Shown here in pieces: positions 33,972 through 41,199 of a DNA stretch of 64,000 nt. The notes under the pieces were generated by a model. That model saw only the letters and a list, made by a program, of their open reading frames with translations, did not search any database and was not told the DNA's origin. A program made the translations under genes and the position numbers. The first letter of the stretch is position 1. Each line of letters opens with the position of its first letter. The stretch is from the NCBI RefSeq assembly GCF_003052605.1, contig NZ_QASO01000119.1:1-64000 (forward strand), read 5' to 3'. The stretch is from Ectopseudomonas oleovorans. GTDB taxonomy: Bacteria > Pseudomonadota > Gammaproteobacteria > Pseudomonadales > Pseudomonadaceae.

Positions 33972-34133
33972 TTAGGCAGCATCTTTAATTTCTCGGCTCA
34001 GGATCTGTTCAACTGTTACCGCGAGCGCCGCAATGACATGCGCGTCATGCTCACAGCTTGGTGGAAGCTCTACAGCTTTAACTTGAATCTCGCGTAAGGC
34101 TGCAAGTGCGCGCTGGATATCGAGAGTATCCAT
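33972..34133 (-). CDS. Very small hypothetical protein
   Basis: A 53-residue frame from ATG 34133 (GGAACTGATTT upstream) to TAA 33972. The product (MDTLDIQRALAALREIQVKA... ending VTVEQILSREIKDAA) is compact and helical, unlike random sequence. It lies directly after the 34137-34517 gene on the same strand with a 3-base gap, which supports a real gene. No family is recognised. Confidence 0.55.
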   Translation of the reverse strand: MDTLDIQRALAALREIQVKAVELPPSCEHDAHVIAALAVTVEQILSREIKDAA

Positions 34134-34136
34134 AAA

Positions 34137-34517
34137 TCAGTTCCAGTATTTGTTCGAACAAACAAAATCAACAAGAGCATCGGCCTTCGCCTTCATGCCA
34201 AACGAGTTGATATATACGCTTTCCATATAACCACGACTTACATCAACCACAACCCAGCCACTTGCTAAACGCTCCAACTTAAACTTTGTAGCCTCTGGAG
34301 TACCTTTGTAAGAATTTGGCACTTTCCCACAGTGCGGACTTACGCTGAAAGTTAGTCCTACCCAGTCCTTTTTGAAGAGAACAGCAGAAAGCCTTTTTTC
34401 AATGTGCTTCACTGCGCTCTCGATGTCTTCAACGCTGATGCAGCGCACACGAGCCCTTGCCTCAACCTGCTCAATCACAGAAGAAAGTTTTTCTTTATTG
34501 CTTACCTTGATTTTCAT
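34137..34517 (-). CDS. Hypothetical protein of lower GC content
   Basis: A 126-residue basic protein (MKIKVSNKEKLSSVIEQVEA... SGWVVVDVSRGYMESVYINS). ATG 34517 has a good site (GAGAGGCAGAC). The base composition is clearly more AT-rich than the surrounding genes, which suggests a later arrival together with the 33365-34133 genes. No family is recognised. Confidence 0.6.
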   Translation of the reverse strand: MKIKVSNKEKLSSVIEQVEARARVRCISVEDIESAVKHIEKRLSAVLFKKDWVGLTFSVSPHCGKVPNSYKGTPEATKFKLERLASGWVVVDVSRGYMESVYINSFGMKAKADALVDFVCSNKYWN

Positions 34518-34712
34518 GTCTGCCTCTCATTTGTTAACAGCTATTCAGTTAGCCGATGAACAAATAATAAGAGGTAATAACAAAACCCTCTAATTGCATT
34601 TACCTAAAACTGCAAATGCTTTTGCAATTGCGCGAACATATAAAATTAACGAATAACGAATTTTCTTGAACCGCGCACTGAAAACTTGATTAACTCTTCC
34701 TATCGCCCACAA
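34518..34712. other. AT-rich intergenic region without a gene
   Basis: No convincing frame was found. The stretch contains TTTGCAATTGCG and AATTAACGAATAACGAATT (about 34644-34662), the latter loosely like the AATTACGAATT operator repeats near parA and kfrA. It probably carries the promoter of the minus-strand 34137-34517 gene; exact boxes could not be assigned. Confidence 0.4.
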
Positions 34713-34736
34713 AAAAGCCCCTCGCAAGGGGCTTTT
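34713..34736 (-). terminator. Bidirectional rho-independent terminator
   Basis: AAAAGCCCCT-cgca-AGGGGCTTTT is a perfect 10-bp stem with A and T runs on the outside, so it works in both directions. It would end the minus-strand operon that starts at the OmpA-like gene (36991). Confidence 0.88.
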
Positions 34737-34752
34737 AATCAGGAGATTCAAT

Positions 34753-35178
34753 CTAGTACCTGCGAATTATTCCAGTTACCTCATTGAAGAACTCTTGCGG
34801 ATTCTCGCCATGAGTAGAGGTCTCGCCGGTGGCGACATAAGCTTTCCAGGCACCATCGCTGTACACGAATTTGAAGCCTTCCGAACTTGCAGTACGGCGA
34901 CGATAGCCGCCAAAGTTGTCAATCGGTCGAATCTTCTCAACACCGTCCACTACAAGCGACAGGTAGCCTGTATCAGGGTTCGCCGCCTCATTCCAGAAAG
35001 TCAGTTCAATTCTTTTGGCCTTGGGAGTACCCAGTGCATCTTCAAGGTACTGCGAGGCTTTCTCGCTGTAGACCGCATCAGTTGTTGCCTCTTCCGGCAT
35101 GATTTTGTTTTCTTTCGACTCACCACAACCGACCAGGGCGGCGAAGGCGATAGCTACCAGGGCAATTTTGATTTTCAT
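34753..35178 (-). CDS. Small lipoprotein
   Basis: A 141-residue protein with a lipoprotein signal (MKIKIALVAIAFAALVGCGE; lipobox LVGC). The mature domain (SQYLEDALGTPKAKRIELTF ... GWKFVY-like FKFVYSDGAWKAYVATGE) has no recognised family. ATG 35178 follows AAAGGACAGGAATC. It is the last gene of a minus-strand operon ending in the terminator 34713-34736. It probably resides in the outer membrane. Confidence 0.7.
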   Translation of the reverse strand: MKIKIALVAIAFAALVGCGESKENKIMPEEATTDAVYSEKASQYLEDALGTPKAKRIELTFWNEAANPDTGYLSLVVDGVEKIRPIDNFGGYRRRTASSEGFKFVYSDGAWKAYVATGETSTHGENPQEFFNEVTGIIRRY

Positions 35179-35192
35179 GATTCCTGTCCTTT

Positions 35193-35690
35193 TCACTTCT
35201 TGATGCTCAAACGGATCGCATGAATCGCGTATCCGACAATTCTGTCGTTCTGCCGCACACGGATTACATCTGTTTCCACGTATCCCTGAGGTGCTCGATC
35301 AACGTTCCCGTTGAAAACGATTGCCACCGGAGTTCGAACCGTCGCGGTGTAGCGGTTCAAGTTGCCCACGGCTTTGACGCCCTCCTGGACAACCTTGCCA
35401 GCTCCAGTATTTACAGCGAGCACAAGGCCGTTCTTCGGGCTCTTCAGCTGATCGAGAATACCCACGCGCTGAAGGCTTGAACGCCAGTCCCGGTATGCCG
35501 GATCGGTCAGGCATTCAACGTGCAAATCCTGCAGTTGGCGTTCGTGAGCTGCGTAGTTCAGCTGGAATGCTTTCATCACGCACTTCTCTGCAAACTTCAA
35601 CAGCGGGACCGGATGAGGCTCGCTCGCGGCCTCGGCCTGGACGGTAGCCATGAGGATCAGCGCGGCCAAGGCACCTTTCGCCAGGTTCAT
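35193..35690 (-). CDS. Periplasmic hypothetical protein with signal peptide
   Basis: A 165-residue protein with a signal peptide (MNLAKGALAALILMATVQAEAASE). The mature part has two cysteines (FAEKCVMKAFQ, HVECLTDPAY) that could form a disulfide, and a C-terminal beta-rich section (TVRTPVAIVFNGNVD). ATG 35690 overlaps the upstream stop (ATGA). The longer frame to 35897 is a shadow. No family is recognised. Confidence 0.68.
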   Translation of the reverse strand: MNLAKGALAALILMATVQAEAASEPHPVPLLKFAEKCVMKAFQLNYAAHERQLQDLHVECLTDPAYRDWRSSLQRVGILDQLKSPKNGLVLAVNTGAGKVVQEGVKAVGNLNRYTATVRTPVAIVFNGNVDRAPQGYVETDVIRVRQNDRIVGYAIHAIRLSIKK

Positions 35691-36019
35691 TGCTCGATCA
35701 CCAGGTGAGTAAGCAACGCCAGATATGCCGCCGCTGTCACATACAGCATCCCTAGCACAGCAGACCCAACAGTTGCTTGCCCGGTATGAGCTACATACGT
35801 CAGTCCAGCAATTGCAAACGGCCAGGCCAGGGCAGCGGCGCCACAACCGAACACTAGGGCGACCATGACCAGGCCGGCGATGATGCGGAACCCCCAAGGC
35901 GCATGCTCCAGTGGGAACATGATGCAGGCCTCAAGACCAGCAACCAGGAAGCGGATTGGGTTGCGGGCGATGCGGCGCGCTGCAGTGAAACCAGGCCATA
36001 CGATATTAAGCACGTTCAT
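35687..36019 (-). CDS. Small inner-membrane protein
   Basis: A 110-residue protein with two or three hydrophobic segments (IIAGLVMVALVFGCGAAALA, SAVLGMLYVTAAAYLALLTH). It overlaps the upstream gene by 14 bases and the downstream gene by 4 bases (ATGA), so it is translated as part of the same operon. No family is recognised. Confidence 0.65.
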   Translation of the reverse strand: MNVLNIVWPGFTAARRIARNPIRFLVAGLEACIMFPLEHAPWGFRIIAGLVMVALVFGCGAAALAWPFAIAGLTYVAHTGQATVGSAVLGMLYVTAAAYLALLTHLVIEQ

Positions 36020-36305
36020 CGTTCAACTCCTCGGCCAGATCCTGCTGCGCAGCACGCCAATCGCGGATCAGGGCCTTCAACTCATCGGCGCCGGCGCGAA
36101 GCTTCGCACCAGTACCAGGGACTAAGGCGACCCGGCCGGAATCGGCCAGTACGCAATACTCTTCCGCTCGTATGCGCAGCTCCTCGATTTCATCCTGGTT
36201 GGCGGTCGCTGATTCAATCATCAGCGCAGCCTGTTCCAGGATCTCGCCCTGCATGAGCAGCAGGGCGGTATCGAGGCCTGGCAAGGGCGCCAGGCGCAGG
36301 GTCAT
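36006..36305 (-). CDS. Hypothetical helical protein
   Basis: A 99-residue acidic, helical protein (LDTALLLMQGEILEQAALMI; KLRAGADELKALIRDWRAAQ). Its ATG 36305 overlaps the stop of the OmpA-like gene (TAATG) and it overlaps the next gene by 14 bases, so it is coupled at both ends. No family is recognised. Confidence 0.62.
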   Translation of the reverse strand: MTLRLAPLPGLDTALLLMQGEILEQAALMIESATANQDEIEELRIRAEEYCVLADSGRVALVPGTGAKLRAGADELKALIRDWRAAQQDLAEELNDERA

Positions 36306-36991
36306 TACAGAGCCCCCTTTTCCATGACCACCGGCTGGAGCGGCGCCTTGAGCTTGATCTCAACGCGGCGATTCTGCGCCCTCCCCTCCTCGCTCGAATT
36401 GCTGGCGATCGGCTGAGACGGACCGGCGCCGTATACCTGAATGCGTTCTTTCGCGATGCCCTGGCCGATGAGGTACTTGCCGACGCTTACAGCGCGACGC
36501 TGGCTGAGCTCGATGTTGCTCGCGTTGCTGCCGACCGAATCGGTGTGGCCGGTGACCTCGATGTTGTTGTCGCCGTACTCACGGAAGCTGGTGGCCAGCT
36601 TGTCGAGGTTGAACTGGGCTGCGGGGCTGAGCTCAGTCGATCCGGTCTGGAAGGTGATCGCGCCGGGCATAACCAACTTGATGTCGTCGCCCTGGCGTTG
36701 CACTTCGATCCCGGTGCCAGCAGTCGCTTTGCGCAATTCGGCTTCCTGGCGGTCGGCGTAGACGCCGTAACCGGCACCGGCCAGGCCGCCGATACCGGCG
36801 CCGATGAGTGCGCCTTTGCCGCGGTTGTCTTTGTTGATCAGAGCGCCTGCAGCGGCGCCGGCGATAGTGCCGATGGAGCCCCAGGTAAGGGTCTGATTGC
36901 GCGAGCCGTCCTGATCGGTCGGGCCGAGGTTGGCGCAGCCGGCCAGGGAGAGGATGCTGAGGATCAGCGCGGAAGAGATGAGCTTTTTCAT
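36305..36991 (-). CDS. OmpA-family lipoprotein with glycine-zipper region
   Basis: A 228-residue outer-membrane lipoprotein. The signal ends in a lipobox (LSLAGCANLG). A glycine-rich segment (GTIAGAAAGALINKDNRGKG, GAGIGGLAGAGYGVYAD) resembles YiaD-type proteins. The OmpA-like peptidoglycan-binding domain covers about residues 110-220 (NIEVTGHTDSVGSNASNIEL, SQRRAVSVGKYL, NRRVEI). It heads a five-gene minus-strand operon. Its promoter at 37164-37191 carries an AATTACGAATT operator. Confidence 0.85.
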   Translation of the reverse strand: MKKLISSALILSILSLAGCANLGPTDQDGSRNQTLTWGSIGTIAGAAAGALINKDNRGKGALIGAGIGGLAGAGYGVYADRQEAELRKATAGTGIEVQRQGDDIKLVMPGAITFQTGSTELSPAAQFNLDKLATSFREYGDNNIEVTGHTDSVGSNASNIELSQRRAVSVGKYLIGQGIAKERIQVYGAGPSQPIASNSSEEGRAQNRRVEIKLKAPLQPVVMEKGAL

Positions 36992-37152
36992 TGTCGAGTC
37001 CTTTACTGCGACGGGTTGATTGGGTTTGCACGCAATGGCATGCGAAGCCGCGGGAGCGGCAGATCAACTGGTGTCACAGCGAAGACCCGACTGGGCTTTT
37101 CTTGGTTTTGCCGCCCCTACCCTGTCGCTGATCCTGGTAGGTTTGGTAGTGT

Positions 37153-37213
37153 TTCTAAGGTCTATTCTAGCACTTAATTCGTAATTGCCAATTACTAATT
37201 ACGAATTAGTAAT
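37153..37213 (-). promoter_or_regulatory. Promoter of the OmpA-like operon with palindromic operator
   Basis: On the minus strand a -35 box TTGGCA (37186-37191) and a -10 box TAGAAT (37164-37169) lie 16 bp apart. Overlapping and upstream is a perfect palindrome ATTACTAATT-ACG-AATTAGTAAT (37191-37213), plus AATTCGTAATT (37176-37186) in the spacer. The initially transcribed stretch 37153-37173 is identical to 39365-39385. Confidence 0.72.
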
Positions 37214-37219
37214 TAATAT

Positions 37220-37504
37220 TTATCCTCTGTACCCCGCGGCCTCCAGGGCCTCGCGCACAATCGCGCTGATCGTTCTGGGGCCTTCACCTGAGCGTTTGTT
37301 GTCGCGCACCGTATCCTCCAGCTGCTCGATTACGCTGGGCGGCAGACTGATTGAGATTGGCTTTGCTTTGATCGCTGCCGAGGATCCTGCTGTTTTCTGC
37401 TCACCATAAGGGCGATCAGCAAGCTGCCGCGCAAGGGCCTCTGCCGCAACGGAGCTGACCGGGCTCTTACCAGCAGCGGCCTGGCTTGGTTTTTTAAGCG
37501 CCAC
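37220..37504 (-). CDS. parB: Ribbon-helix-helix partition partner (ParB/ParG-like)
   Basis: A 94-residue protein with a flexible N-terminus and a C-terminal ribbon-helix-helix domain (ISISLPPSVIEQLEDTVRDN ... GPRTISAIVREALEAAGY, about residues 48-92). Small proteins of this type pair with ParA as centromere-binding protein and autorepressor. It overlaps the parA 3' end by 11 bases. Palindromic AT-rich repeats lie directly downstream (37191-37213) and upstream of parA (38155-38193), and are its likely binding sites. Confidence 0.75.
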   Translation of the reverse strand: MALKKPSQAAAGKSPVSSVAAEALARQLADRPYGEQKTAGSSAAIKAKPISISLPPSVIEQLEDTVRDNKRSGEGPRTISAIVREALEAAGYRG

Positions 37505-38144
37505 GGAACACCTCCTGCAGCAGGGCGTTGATCTCTGCCGCTGCCTGAGCGTTGTCGCCCTCTAGGACGGACTTGCCGGTAGGGATCGAGTCCTTATAAG
37601 CCTTGCGATAGAAGCCTACAGACTCAAGCGGCTTGATCTCTGGGAATTCGGCCAGGAACTCAAGGAACTCGCGGCGCTCGGTCTCGCGCACGGCAGGGTT
37701 CGTAGAAGCCATCGAGTGGTATGCGTAGACCTTCAGGCCAGGATTCAGGTCGCGCACCCGTACCACTTGCTCCTGGAGCTCGCTGAGCGTGTCCAGATCC
37801 AGCTGGCTGCACTGGTGGGGCGCGATGATCAGATCGGCAACCGCTGCGCCCGTGATCAACTCGCGGGAGTTGCGACCAGCCACATCGACGATGACGAAAT
37901 CGAATTTCTCACCCAGCGTGCGCAGGGTAGAGGAGATGTTGTCGCGCTTTTCGATCAGTGTGATTTTCGGCTCAAGGCCTGCGGCCTCACGCTCGGCGTA
38001 CCAACGCGAAGCGCTGCGCTGCGGGTCAGCGTCCACCAGGCAGACATCATGCCCCTTTGCGGCCAGAGCCACGGCAATGTTGATGGCGGTGGTCGTTTTC
38101 CCGGCGCCGCCCTTGTTGCAGCCAACGACAGTGACGTCGCCCAT
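37494..38144 (-). CDS. parA: ParA-family partition ATPase
   Basis: A 216-residue deviant-Walker ATPase of the short ParA (type Ib) class. Motifs are VVGCNKGGAGKTTTAINIAV (Walker A), VCLVDADPQRSASRW (A'), and FVIVDVAGRNSRELITG (Walker B). It would segregate plasmid copies together with the 94-residue partner. The N-terminus has no DNA-binding extension, so repression is left to the partner. ATG 38144 follows GTAAGGGGTGCGAC. Confidence 0.9.
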   Translation of the reverse strand: MGDVTVVGCNKGGAGKTTTAINIAVALAAKGHDVCLVDADPQRSASRWYAEREAAGLEPKITLIEKRDNISSTLRTLGEKFDFVIVDVAGRNSRELITGAAVADLIIAPHQCSQLDLDTLSELQEQVVRVRDLNPGLKVYAYHSMASTNPAVRETERREFLEFLAEFPEIKPLESVGFYRKAYKDSIPTGKSVLEGDNAQAAAEINALLQEVFRGA

Positions 38145-38154
38145 GTCGCACCCC

Positions 38155-38193
38155 TTACGAATTGTGATTTATGAAATAGTAATTACGAATTAA
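38155..38193 (-). promoter_or_regulatory. Operator/centromere-like repeats upstream of parA
   Basis: TTACGAATT (38155-38163) and AATTACGAATTAA (38181-38193) lie just upstream of the parA start. They match the repeats at 37191-37213, 39395-39414 and 39643-39662. They are candidates for the parA operator and part of the partition site. Confidence 0.6.
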
Positions 38194-39223
38194 CAGATGA
38201 AGCAAGCGCCATAATCTCGTCGGCAACGGCCTCAGAGTAGGGGAGACGCCATCCGATTGCCCCGGCCCCTCCCGTGCTAACGTTGTTTCGTGACCAGTCA
38301 TCGCCGTCAGATCCGTTATTCTGGATGTACCAGATCCAAGCCTCGCCGATCACAAACCAGGATCCATGGCCGTAGATGTCCTGAGTATCAAGAAAGCGGC
38401 TCCCTTCTGGCTGGTGTACCCCTTCAGGCAACTCACCGCTACGTTGGATCTCATCGGCGATGTGCTTTACAGCCGCTTGATGATCCATCGCCACACGACG
38501 GTGTGCGTGATCTTTTTCTTCTTCAGCTTCGAGTTTTGCGATCTCGTCATCGGTCGCCAGCCGATAGTAGGCATAGCACCCCATCTCGCCTTCATAGCCG
38601 AGGAGGTGCGAGCCGCTGCAACTCGGCGCGCTCTCGTCGATACGAAATGATTTGCCGAAATCCTCGATCACAAGGATTCGGCCGGCGAGGCGGGTCGGAA
38701 TACCCTTTGCTGGCCGTACAGCCAGCGGCACCAAGATCCGGTTAGCGCGGCGGCTAGCCTGCTTTTCCTCGCGGGCCATTTTCTCTTCCTGGTAAACCCG
38801 CTGACGCTCTGCTGCCTGCGATTCATATTCATTGGCGTTCTTCTGCGCTTTGGCCACTACAGCTGCCAGACGATCGGTAAGCTGAGGAAATGCAGGGCAA
38901 CGAGTTCGAGCCTGGATGACAGCATTGCTCTTGTACGAACCACTCTGTACGTCACGCTCAGCGAAGCCGAGCCACTTCTCAGCCTCCACAAGCGCCAGGA
39001 CCTGCTGAGCAGCCTCCTCGGAAACGGCTTCAAATCGCAGGTTCGCGCCGTATTTTGAGCGTTCGCTCAGATCCCGAACCGGGATTTCTACCACCGCACC
39101 CGCTTCCAGGTGGGCGGTCAGGTCACTGATCACCAGCTGGGCTTTAGCGCGCCCGAGCGTGCATTCAAAGTATTTGCGGCCGCGTTTCACGATGGTGAGA
39201 GTTTTTCGGCTGATGTCAGTCAT
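38183..39223 (-). CDS. Hypothetical protein under the shared operator
   Basis: A 346-residue soluble protein. The N-terminal part (TIVKRGRKYFECTLGRAKAQ) is followed by a charged coiled region (QAAERQRVYQEEKMAREEKQA). The C-terminal part is rich in Gly, Trp and Tyr (YGHGSWFVIGEAWIWYIQNN, RNNVSTGGAGAIGWRLPYSE). I do not recognise a family. Its promoter (39376-39403) is nearly identical to that of the OmpA-like operon, so the two are probably co-regulated. Low-GC flanks and repeats sit at both ends of the gene. Confidence 0.65.
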   Translation of the reverse strand: MTDISRKTLTIVKRGRKYFECTLGRAKAQLVISDLTAHLEAGAVVEIPVRDLSERSKYGANLRFEAVSEEAAQQVLALVEAEKWLGFAERDVQSGSYKSNAVIQARTRCPAFPQLTDRLAAVVAKAQKNANEYESQAAERQRVYQEEKMAREEKQASRRANRILVPLAVRPAKGIPTRLAGRILVIEDFGKSFRIDESAPSCSGSHLLGYEGEMGCYAYYRLATDDEIAKLEAEEEKDHAHRRVAMDHQAAVKHIADEIQRSGELPEGVHQPEGSRFLDTQDIYGHGSWFVIGEAWIWYIQNNGSDGDDWSRNNVSTGGAGAIGWRLPYSEAVADEIMALASSVNS

Positions 39224-39364
39224 GGTAGGGGCTCCATCTGTTAATCGAGGTCATGGAGCAGAGCTCCAGGAGGGGTGGCTTCGAGTAACAGCGGGCATCC
39301 GACAGGACATTTCTAGTTATTGCCATCGCATCCCTACCGCTGCTCGGGGATGGTCTGGTGGTGC

Positions 39365-39414
39365 TTCTAAGGTCTATTCTAGCACCTTCATCGTAATTCG
39401 CAATTACGAATTAA
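39365..39414 (-). promoter_or_regulatory. Promoter of the 38183-39223 gene with AATTACGAATT operator
   Basis: On the minus strand a -35 box TTGCGA (39398-39403) and a -10 box TAGAAT (39376-39381) lie 16 bp apart. AATTCGCAATTACGAATTAA (39395-39414) overlaps the -35. The 21 bases 39365-39385 are identical to 37153-37173. Confidence 0.72.
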
Positions 39415-39442
39415 CAATAAAACACATCTTTCAGCCTGGCCA

Positions 39443-39580
39443 TCAGGCCCCGCCAGCGAGCTGCGCTCGCACAGCGCCAAGCGCCTTCAAGCTTTCAAGG
39501 TCGACCAGGCGCACCTCGCGCCCGAGCTCCACGGCACCCACTAGGCGCCCGTCAATTCCGAACAGAATCAGCTTCACCAT
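39443..39580 (-). CDS. Very small hypothetical protein
   Basis: A 45-residue frame from ATG 39580 to TGA 39443. GGAGG lies 10 bases upstream of the start. The product (MVKLILFGIDGRLVGAVELG REVRLVDLE...) has a regular beta-hairpin then helix pattern, which is unlike chance sequence. It lies in a gap between kfrA and the 38183-39223 gene. No family is recognised. Confidence 0.5.
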   Translation of the reverse strand: MVKLILFGIDGRLVGAVELGREVRLVDLESLKALGAVRAQLAGGA

Positions 39581-39635
39581 TGGCTTCACGCCTCCGTTTG
39601 GGTGGTTACGGATCGACTATAGCCGCGAAAATCAT

Positions 39636-39697
39636 AATTCACAATTACTAATTCGCAATTCGTATAAGTTTATTTGTTTGTTTATTTCTTTGTTTGT
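39636..39697 (+). promoter_or_regulatory. kfrA promoter region with two operator types
   Basis: AATTCACAATTACTAATTCG and following CAATTCG (39636-39662) repeat the AATT-type operator. A -10-like box TATAAG lies at 39663-39668. The leader holds two direct copies of TTTGTTTGT (39673-39681 and 39689-39697), the same 9-mer that forms the palindrome downstream of kfrA at 40821-40842. KfrA-family proteins are known to repress their own genes. Confidence 0.6.
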
Positions 39698-39731
39698 TGC
39701 TAATATTCATCTATCCCAGAGGAGGGTAGAT

Positions 39732-40817
39732 ATGCGACCAGCAGAATTCACACCCGAGCAGATCATCCAGGCCGGCCAGGCGCTCATTGAAGCCGGCCGC
39801 AAAGTCACCGGCTTCGCCCTTCGCCAGCGGGTCGGCGGCGGCAACCCGAACCGCCTCAAGGCCATTTGGGACGAGCACCTGGCTGGCCAGTCTGTAGTCC
39901 AATCTGAGCCCGTGGCGGAATTGCCCGTTGAGGTAGCCGAACAGTTGAAGGTCGTCACTGAGGCGCTGACTGACAGGCTTGCAGCGCTGGCCGTGGATCT
40001 GAACGACAAGGCAGTCAAAGCCAGCGAACGTCGCGTAGCTGAAGTTGTGCGCGCTGCAGGCGAACAGCGTGAGCAGGCTGATAGCGAGCTGGCAGACGCC
40101 AGCCAGACTGTCGACGACCTGGAGCAGAAGCTCGACGAGAAGGTTGAGCTGATCGAATCCCTGGAGCAGCAACTCGCTAGCGAAAAATCAGCGCGCCAGG
40201 CTCAGGCTGTCGAGCTGGCCCAGGTGCGTGAACGGCTGGTCGCTGTGGAAGAGGCTGCAGGGAAGGCGGCTGATCAAGCGGCGCAGCGTGAAAAGGAACT
40301 ACAGGCCGACATCCTGGATGCACGCCGTGCCGAGCAAGCCTCCCGCGAACGTGAAGCGCAAGCTGTTGGCGCATTGGCTGCTGCTGAAAAGCAACATGTC
40401 GAGGATGCTGAGATCAGCCAGCGCCTGCGCCTGGATCTACGCAAGACGGGCGACGAGCTGGCGAAAAGCCGCTCTGACGCAGAGAACGCTACTGCTCAGC
40501 TGCAGTCGGCCCTTGAGGAGCTGCAGACGGCTCGCGCTGAAGCACGGGCAGGCCTGGAGTACAAAGCACAGCTGGAAGCTGCTACGCAGCGCATCACCTC
40601 TGCAGAAGAACGCGAGCGCGATGCTCGCCAAGCCGCCGAGAAGGCCTCTGGCGAAGCGCACCAGGCGCAAGTGGCTCTGCAGGCGACGCAGGCCCGCCTG
40701 GAGTCGATTACCCGCGAACTTGAAACCGCGCAGGCCGCAGCATCTGAAGCGAAAGCCGAGCTGAAAGAGATCCGCGCCGAGATGAAAAAGCCCGCAGCGA
40801 AGAAAGGGGATGTCTAA
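39732..40817 (+). CDS. kfrA: KfrA-like DNA-binding coiled-coil protein
   Basis: A 361-residue KfrA-family protein. The N-terminal domain binds DNA (FTPEQIIQAGQALIEAGRKV TGFALRQRVGGGNPNRL..., residues 5-50). The rest is a long Ala/Glu/Gln-rich coiled coil (from about residue 95 to 350). In IncP-1 plasmids KfrA supports stable inheritance as an autoregulated, filament-forming protein. ATG 39732 follows GGAGGGTAGAT; an open frame extends upstream to 39159 without meaning. The N-terminus resembles that of TnpT at 62369, which shares the same DNA-binding fold. Confidence 0.88.
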   Translation: MRPAEFTPEQIIQAGQALIEAGRKVTGFALRQRVGGGNPNRLKAIWDEHLAGQSVVQSEPVAELPVEVAEQLKVVTEALTDRLAALAVDLNDKAVKASERRVAEVVRAAGEQREQADSELADASQTVDDLEQKLDEKVELIESLEQQLASEKSARQAQAVELAQVRERLVAVEEAAGKAADQAAQREKELQADILDARRAEQASREREAQAVGALAAAEKQHVEDAEISQRLRLDLRKTGDELAKSRSDAENATAQLQSALEELQTARAEARAGLEYKAQLEAATQRITSAEERERDARQAAEKASGEAHQAQVALQATQARLESITRELETAQAAASEAKAELKEIRAEMKKPAAKKGDV

Positions 40818-40820
40818 TTT

Positions 40821-40859
40821 TTTGTTTGTATTGACAAACAAAAGAGGGCCGGCGATAAT
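40821..40859 (+). promoter_or_regulatory. Strong sigma-70 promoter with TTTGTTTGT palindromic operator
   Basis: A perfect -35 box TTGACA (40831-40836) and a -10 box GATAAT (40854-40859) are 17 bp apart. The palindrome TTTGTTTGT-ATTG-ACAAACAAA (40821-40842) covers the -35. It drives the small gene at 40924 that is cut by the transposon. The leader can form two hairpins (GATTTG/CAAATC and CCCGG/CCGGG). Confidence 0.82.
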
Positions 40860-40923
40860 GGAGCCCTGATTTGGAGAGAGTCAAATCACCGACCCGGCGG
40901 AACCGGGACCTAGGAGAAAGATT

Positions 40924-41067
40924 ATGATCATCAAAACCGGCACCACTCTTACCGCAGACCAGGCTCGCGCCATCATCACCGCCTACGGCGCAGAACACGT
41001 TTGTTTCGACGGCGAATTGCCTGTAGAACTTGACATCGCATACATCCAAGACAACGACACCTTCACC
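40924..41067 (+). pseudogene. Small plasmid gene interrupted by the transposon
   Basis: ATG 40924 follows a good ribosome site (TAGGAGAAAGATT) and a strong promoter. The native part reads MIIKTGTTLTADQARAIITA then YGAEHVCFDGELPVELDIAY up to about residue 48. From 41068 the frame runs into the transposon end and stops at 41112, adding about 14 foreign residues. The natural C-terminus is lost or lies beyond the other transposon end. No family is recognised. Confidence 0.75.
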
Positions 41068-41113
41068 GGGTCATGCCGAGATAAAGGGAAAATTCACTCA
41101 CTTCGCTTTTAAG
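41068..41113 (+). repeat. Left terminal inverted repeat of the Tn4651-type transposon
   Basis: GGGTCATGCCGAGATAAAGG and following bases to AAG 41113 match, from memory, the 46-bp ends of the Tn4651/Tn4652 group. The native gene frame breaks at exactly this point. TCACC (41063-41067) would be one copy of the 5-bp target duplication. The second end is outside the window. Confidence 0.8.
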
Positions 41114-41199
41114 CGGTTGATCCTGAATGGTTTTTCAAATCGCGCGCACAGTCTCTGATCGTGGACTATCTTTTCTGACTCCTCAGAAAAGGAGGTTCT

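Noticed and set aside
39670..39700. T/TG-rich tract considered as simple low-complexity sequence
   Set aside because: Two exact TTTGTTTGT units recur as a palindrome at 40821-40842, so it was kept as an operator instead.
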